Program-made: the position numbers and the translations under genes
The notes under the pieces: model-generated
What the model was told of the DNA's origin: nothing
What the model saw: only the letters and a program-made list of their open reading frames with translations
The model's database searches: none
Shown: positions 16,623 to 24,988 of the stretch, piece by piece
How the letters are laid out: each line of letters starts with the position of its first letter
How positions within the stretch are numbered: the first letter of the stretch is position 1
Assembly (NCBI RefSeq): GCF_003062295.1
Contig: NZ_PYCN01000024.1
Location: 1 to 64,000, forward strand
Source: Bradyrhizobium algeriense
GTDB taxonomy: Bacteria; Pseudomonadota; Alphaproteobacteria; Rhizobiales; Xanthobacteraceae
DNA: 64,000 nucleotides
Direction: 5' to 3'

Positions 16623-17530
16623 GTGGCCCTCCTATTCGCACAAAGCTCGACAGGACAAGAGTTGATTGTGCGACGAGCAACGTCAATGCGAACATCCGAG
16701 GGCGCTCGCGTACGACAGCGCACGTCAGCGGCGGTTTGAATATTTCCGGACACCAAGGGCGACGAGGAAATTTTTCGCGAATGCGCCAGCCACGGTGAGG
16801 CATCGCGCCGAGGCTAGTCTGCTAATGTCGGCAGCAAATTCCCCAAGCGTCCGCCGCTGTTCACCAGCGTCTTATTCAACCAATATTCAACGAACGCGGC
16901 TGATGGCTACCTAAGTGCCTGAGTTTGCTGGCGCTCCCTAGGGGAATCGAACCCCTGTTTCAGCCTTGAGAGGGTCTGCAGACGAGCCGAGATTGACATC
17001 GATAGATCTCCATCACCGAACTCTCTTCAAGATGATCATGAAGCGGATTGACTTGGCCTAACGAAGTCGATCGGTATCCCGTCGCTCATAAAGGTCTGGT
17101 GCAGGTTCCGGTTGCGGCGGGGCCTTTCACAACAACTTTGTTAACGCTCCGAATTTATCACACGTCAATCTGCGCAGATCGCGGCTTCTAACCTCGCACG
17201 ACTGCTCCCCTCTCGCGAGATCAGCATCGGCCGATCTGTGCGCTAAGTTTTCTGATTTTACGACAAGGGGATTTTGAACTTTCCATGGCATGCGTGCGGC
17301 GGCACGCTCCATGTATGGACCGAGTTGATACGAAGGTCGGAAATCGTTTTCGCCGTCGGGTCTCCAAGCTCTCCCGAGCTTCTGATCGACGCATTAAGCA
17401 GAGCCTCGTCTGCGAGCGAGCCGCTTAGTCATGCGTCACAGACTTCAGAAATTGCCCTTGCAGTTGATTCCGGATGAGGCGATTCTACGCCTAGCACGCG
17501 CATTGGCACGCCAAGCGGCAAGGGAAGACC
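16623..17530. other. Long gene-poor stretch before the recombinase
   Basis: About 900 bases without a convincing protein gene. The short open frames here have no recognisable domain, good start or codon bias. The only feature I can support is the tRNA-Glu 3' fragment near 16,930-16,976. The last ~100 bases lead into the recombinase and probably carry its promoter and part of the recombination site. Confidence 0.5.
16929..16976 (-). pseudogene. 3' fragment of a tRNA-Glu (CTC) gene, possible attachment-site scar
   Basis: On the minus strand this reads anticodon loop CTCTCAA, then GGCTG, a perfect T-arm (AGGGGTTCGATTCCCCT), acceptor strand AGGGAGC and an encoded CCA. The matching 5' acceptor (GCTCCCT) and a proper D-arm are absent. 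The 5' side of the anticodon stem does not pair well (AGACC against GGCTG). So it is not a functional tRNA but the 3' half, the part tRNA-targeting integrases duplicate. It probably marks an older integration boundary inside the island. Confidence 0.6.
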
Positions 17531-19195
17531 ATGAACGAGATCAACTCAGCACTCGAACCTTCAATCAAGAAGGTGGCGGTGATCTACGCCCGATTCTCGA
17601 CCGACCTTCAAAATGAGCGATCGATCGAAGACCAGGTCACCCTCTGCCGGGAGTACGCCTCACGACAAGGCATAAACATAATTGGAGTGTACGAAGATAA
17701 AGCCCGTTCTGGCGGCTCCATTATGGGACGGGATGGCTTGCTCCGGTTATTGGATCAAGCAAAAGATCGGTCATTCGATGTCGTAGTCGTCGAGGCTCTT
17801 GACCGTCTCTCGCGTGACATGGAGGACCTTGCCGGTATTCATAAGCGGCTTTCTTTTCTTGGTATTGAAATACGCGCCGTCCACGAAGGCGTGGTGAATA
17901 CAGTCTTGGTGGGGCTTCGCGGACTAGTGGGCCAACTCTTTCGCGAGGATAATGCTCATAAGGTGCGGAGGGGTCTGGCTGGCCGTGTCGGCCAGGGCCT
18001 CAACGCGGGCGGAAAGGCTTATGGCTACACCCCAGCCGCAGGCGAAAAGGGCAAGCGGGTAATTGTCGAAGCTGAAGCGAGAATCGTCCGGCGCATTTTC
18101 GAGGAATACGTTGAAGGAAGGACGCCTCGTGAAATCGCATACGACCTTAACAACGAAAGGGTATCCCCGCCACGCGGGCGCTCATGGAATGCTTCGACGA
18201 TTAACGGCAACCTGCAGCGCGGCACCGGTATAATCCAGAATGAACTCTACGCGGGGCGCCTCGTCTGGAATAAAGTGAGGATGATCAAAGACCCTGACAC
18301 GGGCAAGCGACTCTCGCGCCCAAATGCCAAAGGCGAATGGCAGATCACGGACGTGCCGGAGCTCCGCATAATCCCCCAGACGCTTTTCGACGCCGCACAG
18401 AACCGGAAAAAAGCGCGCGGCCAAACCCTCCCAAACCGGCAGCGGCGACCGCGCCACATGTTGTCGGGGCTCCTCCGGTGCGGATCCTGTGGTGCAGGTA
18501 TGTCAACAAGCGGCAAAGATAAGTCGCTCCGCATCCGCATCCGTTGTTCAGCAGCGACAGAAAGCGGCACATGTCGCGACGGAAAGACATTCTATCTCGC
18601 CACCGTGGAAAGCGCAGTTCTTTCTGGCTTAGAGTCTGAGATGCGGCATCCGAGCGTGATCGCCGAGTATGTGCGTACCTATCACGAAGAGCGTAAGCGC
18701 CTCGCAGCCAAATCGAATGCCAAGCGAGCTCACCTTGAGCTGAGACTCGGCGAAATCAATCGCGAGATTGATCGGCTAGTCGATGCGATCGCAAAGGGGC
18801 ATGGCGACCCGGCGATCTTGGGCCCTCGCTCGAGCCTTTTGGACGAGGAGCGCAAGAAAATCACGGGGGATTTGAGCGTCGAGCCCACAGCTTCAGACGT
18901 TATCTCGCTCCATCCGGCCGTCCTGGCCCGCTATGAGCAACAGCTCGTCCAACTTCAAGACGCGCTGTCGAAAGGTATCAACGCAGGAGATTCTGAGGCG
19001 ACGGAAGCAATTCGAGATCTCGTTGAGACAGTGACGGTATTTAGAGACCCTTCGCGGTCAGGCGGCGTCACGGTCGAAATCGCCGGGCGCCTAACTGCTT
19101 TACTGAATGAACCTGTGTTCCCCACCAACGTTCGAGGAGTGTGGGGAAAGGTGGTAGCGAGAGAGGGACTCGAACCCCCGACCCCAGGATTATGA
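17531..19195 (+). CDS. Large serine recombinase (island integrase), 554 aa
   Basis: Starts with a resolvase/invertase catalytic domain: VAVIYARFSTDLQ with nucleophile S23, RSIEDQ, and VVEALDRLSRD. A recombinase domain follows (GYTP to NELYAGRLVWNK), then a zinc ribbon (RCGSCGAGMS ... C ... C) and a coiled-coil C-terminal region. These are the parts of a large serine integrase able to insert and, with a directionality factor, excise an element. The final residues (REGLEPPTPGL) are encoded by the minus-strand tRNA-Met gene, and the stop falls in the tRNA anticodon region. The attachment site is thus inside the gene end and the tRNA 3' half. The recombinase therefore marks the island's right boundary. 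Two possible starts lie close; I use ATG 17531. Confidence 0.9.
   Translation: MNEINSALEPSIKKVAVIYARFSTDLQNERSIEDQVTLCREYASRQGINIIGVYEDKARSGGSIMGRDGLLRLLDQAKDRSFDVVVVEALDRLSRDMEDLAGIHKRLSFLGIEIRAVHEGVVNTVLVGLRGLVGQLFREDNAHKVRRGLAGRVGQGLNAGGKAYGYTPAAGEKGKRVIVEAEARIVRRIFEEYVEGRTPREIAYDLNNERVSPPRGRSWNASTINGNLQRGTGIIQNELYAGRLVWNKVRMIKDPDTGKRLSRPNAKGEWQITDVPELRIIPQTLFDAAQNRKKARGQTLPNRQRRPRHMLSGLLRCGSCGAGMSTSGKDKSLRIRIRCSAATESGTCRDGKTFYLATVESAVLSGLESEMRHPSVIAEYVRTYHEERKRLAAKSNAKRAHLELRLGEINREIDRLVDAIAKGHGDPAILGPRSSLLDEERKKITGDLSVEPTASDVISLHPAVLARYEQQLVQLQDALSKGINAGDSEATEAIRDLVETVTVFRDPSRSGGVTVEIAGRLTALLNEPVFPTNVRGVWGKVVAREGLEPPTPGL
19152..19195. other. Predicted attachment site overlapping tRNA-Met and the recombinase end
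   Basis: These 44 bases are the 3' half of tRNA-Met (anticodon to CCA) and also encode the last codons of the serine recombinase on the other strand. Integration at this point would keep the tRNA intact while fusing the element's recombinase frame to it. No second copy of the segment is visible between 1 and 19,151, so the other end of the island should lie left of the window, or the repeat is too short to see. Confidence 0.55.
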
Positions 19196-19228
19196 TTCCC
19201 GTGCTCTAACCAGCTGAGCTACCTCGCC
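19152..19228 (-). tRNA. tRNA-Met (CAT)
   Basis: A complete 77-base cloverleaf on the minus strand. It has acceptor GGCGAGG, D-arm with GCTCAGCTGGTTAGAGC, anticodon arm CGGGA-ATCATAA-TCCTG giving anticodon CAT, T-arm GGGGGTTCGAGTCCCTC and an encoded CCA end. G1 pairs with U72 rather than being the unpaired position of an initiator, so this is an elongator-type tRNA-Met. A lysidine-modified tRNA-Ile2 cannot be excluded by eye. Confidence 0.93.
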
Positions 19229-19343
19229 ACGGTTCACCTTCGCGGCACACCATACCGCATTCGCGAACGCGCGGCATATAAGGAGTGGCTTAAGGGCCTG
19301 TCAAGCAAAGCCGGCGGTCCAGCCAACCGCCTGCGAAATAGCG

Positions 19344-19712
19344 CTATTTCGGCCGGATTGTCGGGTCGCCGCCGGGGCTGCCGGGCGGCGGAATCACCGG
19401 CGTCTTGCCGCCGTTCGGCGGCGCAGGCGCGTGCATTTCGGGATCGACGCCTGGGGGCGGACACAATACGCCGTCCGAGCGCGCCAGCTTGTCGCCAAGC
19501 GGCTCGGCCCGTTGGCCGGTGGTCGTTCCCTCGGGAGCCTTCTCGCCGGGCTTCGGCAACGGCTGCATAGGCGCGCAATCAGCGGCACGCTGCGGCGAGG
19601 GCGGCGCGGTCTGGGCCGGCGGCGTGGTCGGACTTGGCGGCGCCTGTGCGCCCGCCACATCAGCAGCCACCATCAGAGCACATGAGATCAGAAGGGCGCG
19701 TTTCATTGCCAT
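19344..19712 (-). CDS. Proline-rich exported hypothetical protein, 122 aa
   Basis: N-terminal MAMKRALLISCALMVAADVAGAQA is a classical Sec signal peptide. The mature part is proline-rich and low in complexity (PPSPTTPPAQTAPPSP; PPPGSPGGDP) with two cysteines. Such short proline-rich periplasmic proteins are common in Bradyrhizobium, with no known function. It is the first gene to the right of the tRNA boundary and belongs to the chromosome rather than the island. Confidence 0.6.
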   Translation of the reverse strand: MAMKRALLISCALMVAADVAGAQAPPSPTTPPAQTAPPSPQRAADCAPMQPLPKPGEKAPEGTTTGQRAEPLGDKLARSDGVLCPPPGVDPEMHAPAPPNGGKTPVIPPPGSPGGDPTIRPK

Positions 19713-19766
19713 GCAGGGGAAACGGCCTGCACTTAGGGAGGTTCCGCAGTCAAACTGTCGCGCGCT

Positions 19767-20405
19767 TCACGACTTCCGGAAACGGATCAGCGAAAAATGC
19801 CCCATCGGCGGCATCGGCCGCCGTTCGGTCAGGGTGACGCCGCCATGTTTGTCAGCCCAGTTGGTCAGGCGCTCCCATGGGAATTCCGGTCGCCAGCCGA
19901 GCCGCCGCGCCAATGGCGCGAATGCCAGTTCGAACATCCGGCGCGGACCGCTTTCGGCGCCGATGTGATTGACCAGAATGAGTTCGCCGCCGGGTTTTAA
20001 GACGCGGATGAAATCATCCAGCGTACGTTCCGGATCCGGCACCGCCGTGATGACATATTGCGCCACCACCGCATCGAAAAACGAATCCGGAAACGCGAGA
20101 TTCTTGGCATCCATCACCGCAAGCGTTTCGACATTGGTCAGGCCGAACTCGCGCACGCGCTTCCGCGCCCGCCGCAGCATCGGTTCGGAAATGTCGACGC
20201 CGCATAATTTCGTGTTGCGCGAATATTCGGACAGCGACAGCCCGGTGCCGACGCCGACGTCGAGAACGCGCCCACCGATCTTGTCGGCTTCCGCGATGGT
20301 CGACCGGCGGCCCTCGTCGAACACCTTGCCGAACACGAGATCGTAGACCGGCGCCCAGCGCCCATAAGCCTTTTCGACCCCCTCGCGGTCGATGTCCCCA
20401 GCCAT
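19767..20405 (-). CDS. pmtA: PmtA-like phospholipid N-methyltransferase, 212 aa
   Basis: A class I SAM-dependent methyltransferase. Motif I is GGRVLDVGVGTGLSL, followed by VDISEPMLRRARKR and the FDAVVAQYVITAVPDP and RVLKPGGELILVNH segments. Length and the VYDLVFGKVFDEGR start fit the Rhodobacter-type PmtA that methylates phosphatidylethanolamine towards phosphatidylcholine at the inner membrane. The sequence shows the methyltransferase fold directly; the substrate is inferred from overall resemblance, and another small-molecule methyltransferase is possible. It lies 21 bases downstream of mnmA on the same strand. Confidence 0.75.
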   Translation of the reverse strand: MAGDIDREGVEKAYGRWAPVYDLVFGKVFDEGRRSTIAEADKIGGRVLDVGVGTGLSLSEYSRNTKLCGVDISEPMLRRARKRVREFGLTNVETLAVMDAKNLAFPDSFFDAVVAQYVITAVPDPERTLDDFIRVLKPGGELILVNHIGAESGPRRMFELAFAPLARRLGWRPEFPWERLTNWADKHGGVTLTERRPMPPMGHFSLIRFRKS

Positions 20406-20426
20406 TCCCTCTGCCCCGATTTTTTC

Positions 20427-21653
20427 TTAAGTGCGCATCACCTCGGGGAGCGGCGTCATCGTTTGCTGCGCCCCTGCCCTTGCCACCGTATTCGTTGCGG
20501 TCGCGCTCTTGATGAATCCACCGCCGAGCACGCGCGCCTGTCCCGCCGGCGCATCGTAGAACACGCAAGCCTGGCCGGGCGAGACGCCCTCTTCGCCGGC
20601 GACGAGTTCGACTTCATAGCCGCCATCGACCGCGCGCAACCAGGCCGGCTGCGGCGCGCGCGTCGACCGCACGCGCACGAACATCTCGATGCCGTCGCCG
20701 ATGACGCGATCCAGCAGCCCGTCGCCGATCCAGTTGATGTCGCGAAGGCGGATGCGATCCATCCGCAATGCCTCGCGCGGCCCCACCACGACGCGGCGGC
20801 TGGCCGCATCGAGCTTGACGACGTAGAGCGGCGCGCCGGCGGCGATGCCCAGTCCCTTGCGCTGGCCGACGGTGAAATGAACGATGCCCTGGTGCCGGCC
20901 GATGGTACGGCCGTCGAGATCGACGATGTCGCCGGGTTCGATCGCGCCCGGCTTCAGGCGGCCGATGATATCGGTGTAGCGCCCGGTCGGCACGAAGCAG
21001 ATGTCCTGGCTGTCCTGCTTGTCTGCGACTTCGAGGCCGAAGCGTCGCGCCAGTTCGCGCGCCTGCGGCTTGGTCATGTCGCCGAGCGGAAAGCGAAGGA
21101 AATCGAGCTGCTCGCGCGTGGTCGCGAACAGGAAATAGCTCTGGTCGCGATCGGCGTCCGCAGCGCACACCAGCGCGCGCGATCCGTCGGCGAGGCGGCG
21201 CGAGGCGACATAGTGCCCGGTCGCGAGCGCACTCGCGCCGAGTTCGCGCGCGGTCGCCAAGAGATCGCGAAACTTGACCGAGCGGTTGCACTCGATGCAG
21301 GGCACTGGCGTTTCGCCGAGCGCGTAGCTGTCGGCAAAATTGTCGATCACGGATTCGCGGAAGCGGCTTTCATAGTCGAGCACGTAATGCGGAATGCCGA
21401 TCCGCTCGGCGACATTGCGGGCGTCGTGGATGTCGCGGCCGGCGCAGCAGGCGCCCTTGCGGTGGGTGGCCGCGCCATGGTCGTAAAGCTGCAGCGTGAT
21501 CCCGACCACGTCATAGCCCTCGGACTTCAGCAAGGCAGCCGTCACCGACGAGTCGACGCCGCCGGACATGGCGACCACGATCCGCGTGTCCTGCGGGCGG
21601 CCTTCGAGATCCAAACTGTTTCGCATGCCAGAGGTCATCGACTTCAATCGCAA
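20427..21653 (-). CDS. mnmA: tRNA-specific 2-thiouridylase MnmA
   Basis: MnmA thiolates U34 of the tRNAs for Lys, Glu and Gln. The PP-loop VVAMSGGVDSSVTAALL is near the N-terminus. The catalytic cysteine pair is in TPVPCIECN and in the later SQDICFVPTG, followed by the C-terminal beta-barrel (GQRKGLGIA; SPGQACVFYD). At 408 residues it is slightly longer than usual; a later ATG (MRNSLDLEG, nine codons in) is an equally good start. It precedes the PmtA-like gene by 21 bases, so the two may be co-transcribed. Confidence 0.93.
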   Translation of the reverse strand: MRLKSMTSGMRNSLDLEGRPQDTRIVVAMSGGVDSSVTAALLKSEGYDVVGITLQLYDHGAATHRKGACCAGRDIHDARNVAERIGIPHYVLDYESRFRESVIDNFADSYALGETPVPCIECNRSVKFRDLLATARELGASALATGHYVASRRLADGSRALVCAADADRDQSYFLFATTREQLDFLRFPLGDMTKPQARELARRFGLEVADKQDSQDICFVPTGRYTDIIGRLKPGAIEPGDIVDLDGRTIGRHQGIVHFTVGQRKGLGIAAGAPLYVVKLDAASRRVVVGPREALRMDRIRLRDINWIGDGLLDRVIGDGIEMFVRVRSTRAPQPAWLRAVDGGYEVELVAGEEGVSPGQACVFYDAPAGQARVLGGGFIKSATATNTVARAGAQQTMTPLPEVMRT

Positions 21654-21923
21654 GCGCGCTAACGCGACTCGCGGCCAGGGTTAAAAAGCCTTTTTATTAT
21701 AAGGCCTTAAGGTCTCGTCCGGCCATACCGGGCCGGATCGGATGCCGCTCTTTAATATAGGCCGTATTGGCGCGAGGCAATCAGCCGATACCCATTTTTG
21801 GAGAGGGTCCAGGACGGCAAATCTTGCCGCCGGGCAGAAAAGGGGGGGTGCGATGATGCCCCGCAATTTATCCGCCCCCTCCATAAACAATTGAAATAAC
21901 TCGATATTTTTTACAGCGGTGGA

Positions 21924-21939
21924 TGGCCCGGTCCTTGCT
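21924..21939 (+). promoter_or_regulatory. Sigma-54 promoter upstream of fliK
   Basis: TGGCCCG-GTCC-TTGCT matches the -24/-12 consensus TGGCACG-N4-TTGCW, with exactly ten bases between GG and GC. Transcription would begin near 21,950. The sigma-54 activator FlbD is encoded 7 kb downstream. The position makes an ATG at 21942 too early to be the translation start of fliK. Confidence 0.7.
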
Positions 21940-21974
21940 GAATGGTAGCCGAGAGCTCAGCGCGAGGGTCGCCC

Positions 21975-23633
21975 GTGGTTAGTGTCACGTCAGAAGTATC
22001 GGCAAACGCATCTTTTCAGAACGCGGCCGCAAGGTCAGCCCGGCCGGATTCCGAGCCGTCAGCCGGAAACGGCAGCTTCGCGGCGCTGGTCGACAGCAAT
22101 AAGACCGCCGGCAACAACGACCATCGCACCCAGGACAACGCGCCCGCCGCGCGCCGCTCCGACGATGCGCAAGCCGCGTCCGACAACCGCTCGCGCGACA
22201 ATGCTGCCGCATCTGACAAGGCGGACAAGACCACGCGCAACGATTCCAATGATCGCAACGCCGCGGCCAACGCCCGCAGCGACAAGGCACGCAACGACAA
22301 AACGCGCAACGACAACAAGGTCGACGCCAAGGCTGATACCGATACCGACACCAATGCTGCGACGACCCGCCGCGCCAAATCAAAGGCCGACGCGGCGAAG
22401 GCCGATGGCGCGAAGTCCGACGAGACGACGCAGGCATCTTCCACCGACGCATCCCCCGTCACCGATCAGACCGGGACAGCGCAGGATGGAACGGCCGTGG
22501 CGACGGCTGACGCCATTGCCGTTGCCATCCCTGCCGCCGCAGCGCCGGCGGCGACAGCTTCCGCGACACAAGCAACCGACAAGGCGACTGCGCCGCTTGC
22601 CATCGCTGCGGCAGCGATCGCCTCGCTCGCCGCCGAGACGGCGCCAGTCGCTCCCACCGTGAACGCCGCGCAGGCCGACGGCGGCGCCAAGACCGGCGCG
22701 CAGGGCGGCATCGGCCAGGCCGTCAGCGCCCAAGCCACATCCGCCGACCCGTCCATCACAACCGGCATCGCTCAGGCCGCAGCGGTGGTCGCGGCGACGC
22801 CCGCCGCCACCAAAGCCGCCGCGCAACTCAAGAACCCCGATCTCGCCAGGAAAGGGGCCACGACGGCAGTCGAGCAGGCCGGCACCACCGATACCGCCGC
22901 GCCCGCAACACCTGCCGCGGACACCATCGTGCCCGCCGTGGCGGCGCCGACCGAAGCCGCGGGCAAGCCGAGGTCAGAAAATGGCATCGTCGACGCCGTG
23001 AAGGCCGACGCGTCCGGCAATTCCATCGCGCCGCCGGCCGCTAACGCCCAAGCCAACGCGCATCTTGCCGCCTCCGATATCGGGCAGACGCCAGTCAACT
23101 CCTCCGGCAACGGCCTGCAGGCGGCCGGCGCGATCCAGACGCAGCAACCATCTGCTTCGACCGCCCCCGCCGCCGCGGCTCAACTCACCGCAACCGCAGC
23201 TACAAGCGCCGCGGTGCCCCTGAGCGGGCTTGCGATGGAAATCGCCGCTTCCGCCAACAGCGGCAAGACCCGCTTCGAAATCCGGCTTGATCCGGCAGAA
23301 CTCGGCCGCATCGATGTCCGCATCGATATCGATCGCCACGGCCAGATAACGTCGCATCTGACCGTCGAACGGCCGGAAACGCTGTCGATGCTGCGTCAGG
23401 ACGCCAACCAGTTGCAGCGCGCGCTCGACAATGCCGGGCTCTCGACCGGCAATAGCGGATTGCAGTTCAGCCTGCGCGACCAATCCTCGCAGGGGCAGAA
23501 CGACGGCAACCAGTCCAACCCCAACGCCCATCGCCTTGTTGTCAGCGAAGAGGACAGCGTTCCTGCTGCCGTCGCCGGCCGCAGCTATGGCCGCATGCTC
23601 GGTTCGAGCGGCGGCGTCGATATCAGAGTTTAA
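21975..23633 (+). CDS. fliK: Flagellar hook-length control protein FliK
   Basis: The C-terminal ~150 residues carry the Flg_hook domain (TRFEIRLDPAELGRIDVRIDI, then GQITSHLTVERPETLSML and LRQDANQLQRALDNAGL). The domain interacts with FlhB to switch export from hook to filament subunits. The long N-terminal part is alanine-, threonine- and aspartate-rich, low in complexity, as expected for the molecular ruler. The frame opens at ATG 21942, but a sigma-54 promoter at 21924-21939 would start transcription near 21,950. I therefore prefer GTG 21975 (VVSVTSEVS), which has a GAGG motif upstream. flgD follows 11 bases later, giving a fliK-flgD operon. Confidence 0.85.
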   Translation: MVSVTSEVSANASFQNAAARSARPDSEPSAGNGSFAALVDSNKTAGNNDHRTQDNAPAARRSDDAQAASDNRSRDNAAASDKADKTTRNDSNDRNAAANARSDKARNDKTRNDNKVDAKADTDTDTNAATTRRAKSKADAAKADGAKSDETTQASSTDASPVTDQTGTAQDGTAVATADAIAVAIPAAAAPAATASATQATDKATAPLAIAAAAIASLAAETAPVAPTVNAAQADGGAKTGAQGGIGQAVSAQATSADPSITTGIAQAAAVVAATPAATKAAAQLKNPDLARKGATTAVEQAGTTDTAAPATPAADTIVPAVAAPTEAAGKPRSENGIVDAVKADASGNSIAPPAANAQANAHLAASDIGQTPVNSSGNGLQAAGAIQTQQPSASTAPAAAAQLTATAATSAAVPLSGLAMEIAASANSGKTRFEIRLDPAELGRIDVRIDIDRHGQITSHLTVERPETLSMLRQDANQLQRALDNAGLSTGNSGLQFSLRDQSSQGQNDGNQSNPNAHRLVVSEEDSVPAAVAGRSYGRMLGSSGGVDIRV

Positions 23634-23644
23634 CGGAGAGCGCC

Positions 23645-24337
23645 ATGGCAGTTGATGTAAACATGCCGACGACGGTCGTCTCGGCGCCCGGCACCGGCAC
23701 CAGCAACAAGACCGCTTCGGAGAAGACGACGGGAATTGCGGATAATTTCCAGACCTTCCTGACGCTGCTGACTACGCAGCTGCAGAACCAGAATCCGCTC
23801 GATCCGCTGGACACCAACCAGTTTACCCAGCAGCTCGTGCAATTTGCCGGCGTCGAGCAGCAGCTCAAATCGAACGAACAGTTGAAGTCGCTGATCGAAA
23901 TCGAAAAGAGCGCCCAGGCAACCCAGGCGCTGGTCTATGTCGGCAACACGGTCGCCGTCGACGGCAGCACGGCGCAGTTCGACAAATCGGCGACCTGGAA
24001 TTTTCAGGCCGAGAAAGACACCAGCGCGACGATCACGATCACCAATTCGACGGGCCAGACCGCCTTTACCGGGTCGTATTCGCTCAAACAGGGCAATTCC
24101 AGTTTCGTCTGGGATGGCAAGGGCAATGACGGCGTCCAGTGGCCGGCCGGCACCTACACAATGACCGCCACCGGCAAGGACAGTTCGGGCAACAGCGTCG
24201 CAATCTCCACCGAGGTCCAGGGCATCGTCGATTCAGTCGATCTCAGCGCCTCCCCGCCGCTGCTCTCGATCGGCGGCCAAAACTATACCACCGACAAGAT
24301 CAAGCGGGTGGTCCGTCCGACCACCACCTCCAGCTAG
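23645..24337 (+). CDS. flgD: Flagellar hook capping protein FlgD
   Basis: The N-terminal FlgD scaffold is clear: NFQTFLTLLTTQLQNQNPLDPLDTNQFTQQLVQFAGVEQQ is the family hallmark, here at residues ~35-75. It is followed by the beta-rich tudor/FnIII-like domain (SLKQGNSSFVWDGKGNDG, AGTYTMTATGKDSSG). FlgD caps the growing hook and is removed at completion. At 230 residues it is near the usual length. It sits 11 bases after fliK with a GGAGAG ribosome-binding site, so both depend on the same sigma-54 promoter. About 200 bases without a gene follow. Confidence 0.93.
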   Translation: MAVDVNMPTTVVSAPGTGTSNKTASEKTTGIADNFQTFLTLLTTQLQNQNPLDPLDTNQFTQQLVQFAGVEQQLKSNEQLKSLIEIEKSAQATQALVYVGNTVAVDGSTAQFDKSATWNFQAEKDTSATITITNSTGQTAFTGSYSLKQGNSSFVWDGKGNDGVQWPAGTYTMTATGKDSSGNSVAISTEVQGIVDSVDLSASPPLLSIGGQNYTTDKIKRVVRPTTTSS

Positions 24338-24544
24338 CGCACCCACAGCTCGCATCGTTAGATCCGTCACTTCCGACCCGGCAACCCCTGATTGTACGCA
24401 AAAGCGTCACAGGGAACCCGGGCGGACGTATTTTCCGTCATTTTCAAGGAGATTCGTATTGAAGCCGTGGGCTTAGGCAATTTTTAAGCCGGCAGGCGTA
24501 GGTTGTCATGGTGAGTTCAGTGGTTGAGAGTTTGTGAGTACGCC

Positions 24545-24820
24545 ATGACAGAACCCCATCGCCCGAGGGTAAAATACGTCATCGGGCCTGACGGCAGCCC
24601 GTTGACAATTGCTGACCTGCCCGCGCCCGGCACCAAACGGTGGGTTATCCGCCGCAAGGCCGAGGTCGTTGCAGCGGTCCGCGGCGGCCTGCTCTCCCTC
24701 GAGGAAGCCTGCAGCCGTTATACCCTGACGGTCGACGAATTCCTGTCCTGGCAGTTTTCCATCGATCAGCATGGTCTGGCAGGTCTCCGGACCACCCGGA
24801 TCCAGCAATATCGGCAGTAA
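24545..24820 (+). CDS. sciP: CtrA inhibitor SciP (DUF1153)
   Basis: A 91-residue protein that is almost entirely the DUF1153 HTH domain: PRVKYVIGPDGSPLTIADLP, then TKRWVIRRKAEVVAAVRGGLLSLEEAC and YTLTVDEFLSWQ. In Caulobacter, SciP binds CtrA and DNA in G1 to keep CtrA-dependent promoters silent, and it is encoded close to fliF, as here. I start at ATG 24545; an ATG 21 bases upstream adds seven residues. A rho-independent terminator follows directly. Confidence 0.9.
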   Translation: MTEPHRPRVKYVIGPDGSPLTIADLPAPGTKRWVIRRKAEVVAAVRGGLLSLEEACSRYTLTVDEFLSWQFSIDQHGLAGLRTTRIQQYRQ

Positions 24821-24847
24821 ACTCTCCCGAACCGAAAGATTTGATGA

Positions 24848-24880
24848 AAACCGGCTCCGTTTTGCGAAGCCGGTTTTTTT
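24848..24880 (+). terminator. Rho-independent terminator after sciP
   Basis: An 8-9 bp stem, AAACCGGCT (24848-24856) with AGCCGGTTT (24868-24876), closes an 11-base loop and is followed by a run of T. It separates sciP from the fliF operon. Confidence 0.85.
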
Positions 24881-24904
24881 CATGTCGGAACTATTCGTGG
24901 CGGC

Positions 24905-24923
24905 TTTAACGGCTGTTAACCAT
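24905..24923 (+). promoter_or_regulatory. CtrA-like box upstream of fliF
   Basis: Two half-sites, TTAA (24906-24909) and TTAACCAT (24916-24923), lie 10 bases apart start to start. The second is an exact match to the alphaproteobacterial CtrA half-site; the full consensus spacing is TTAA-N7-TTAA and here it is N6 (or TTTA-N7-TTAA). The site lies ~65 bases before fliF. CtrA activates the homologous fliF operon in Caulobacter. Confidence 0.6.
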
Positions 24924-24988
24924 ATGGAAACCATCCCCTAGGCAATAATTGCCCAGTCGGTCCCAGGGACCGAATCCCCTGGGGGCGG

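Noticed and set aside
20463..21662. 399-codon frame antisense to mnmA
   Set aside because: mnmA is certain on the other strand; this frame has shadow composition.
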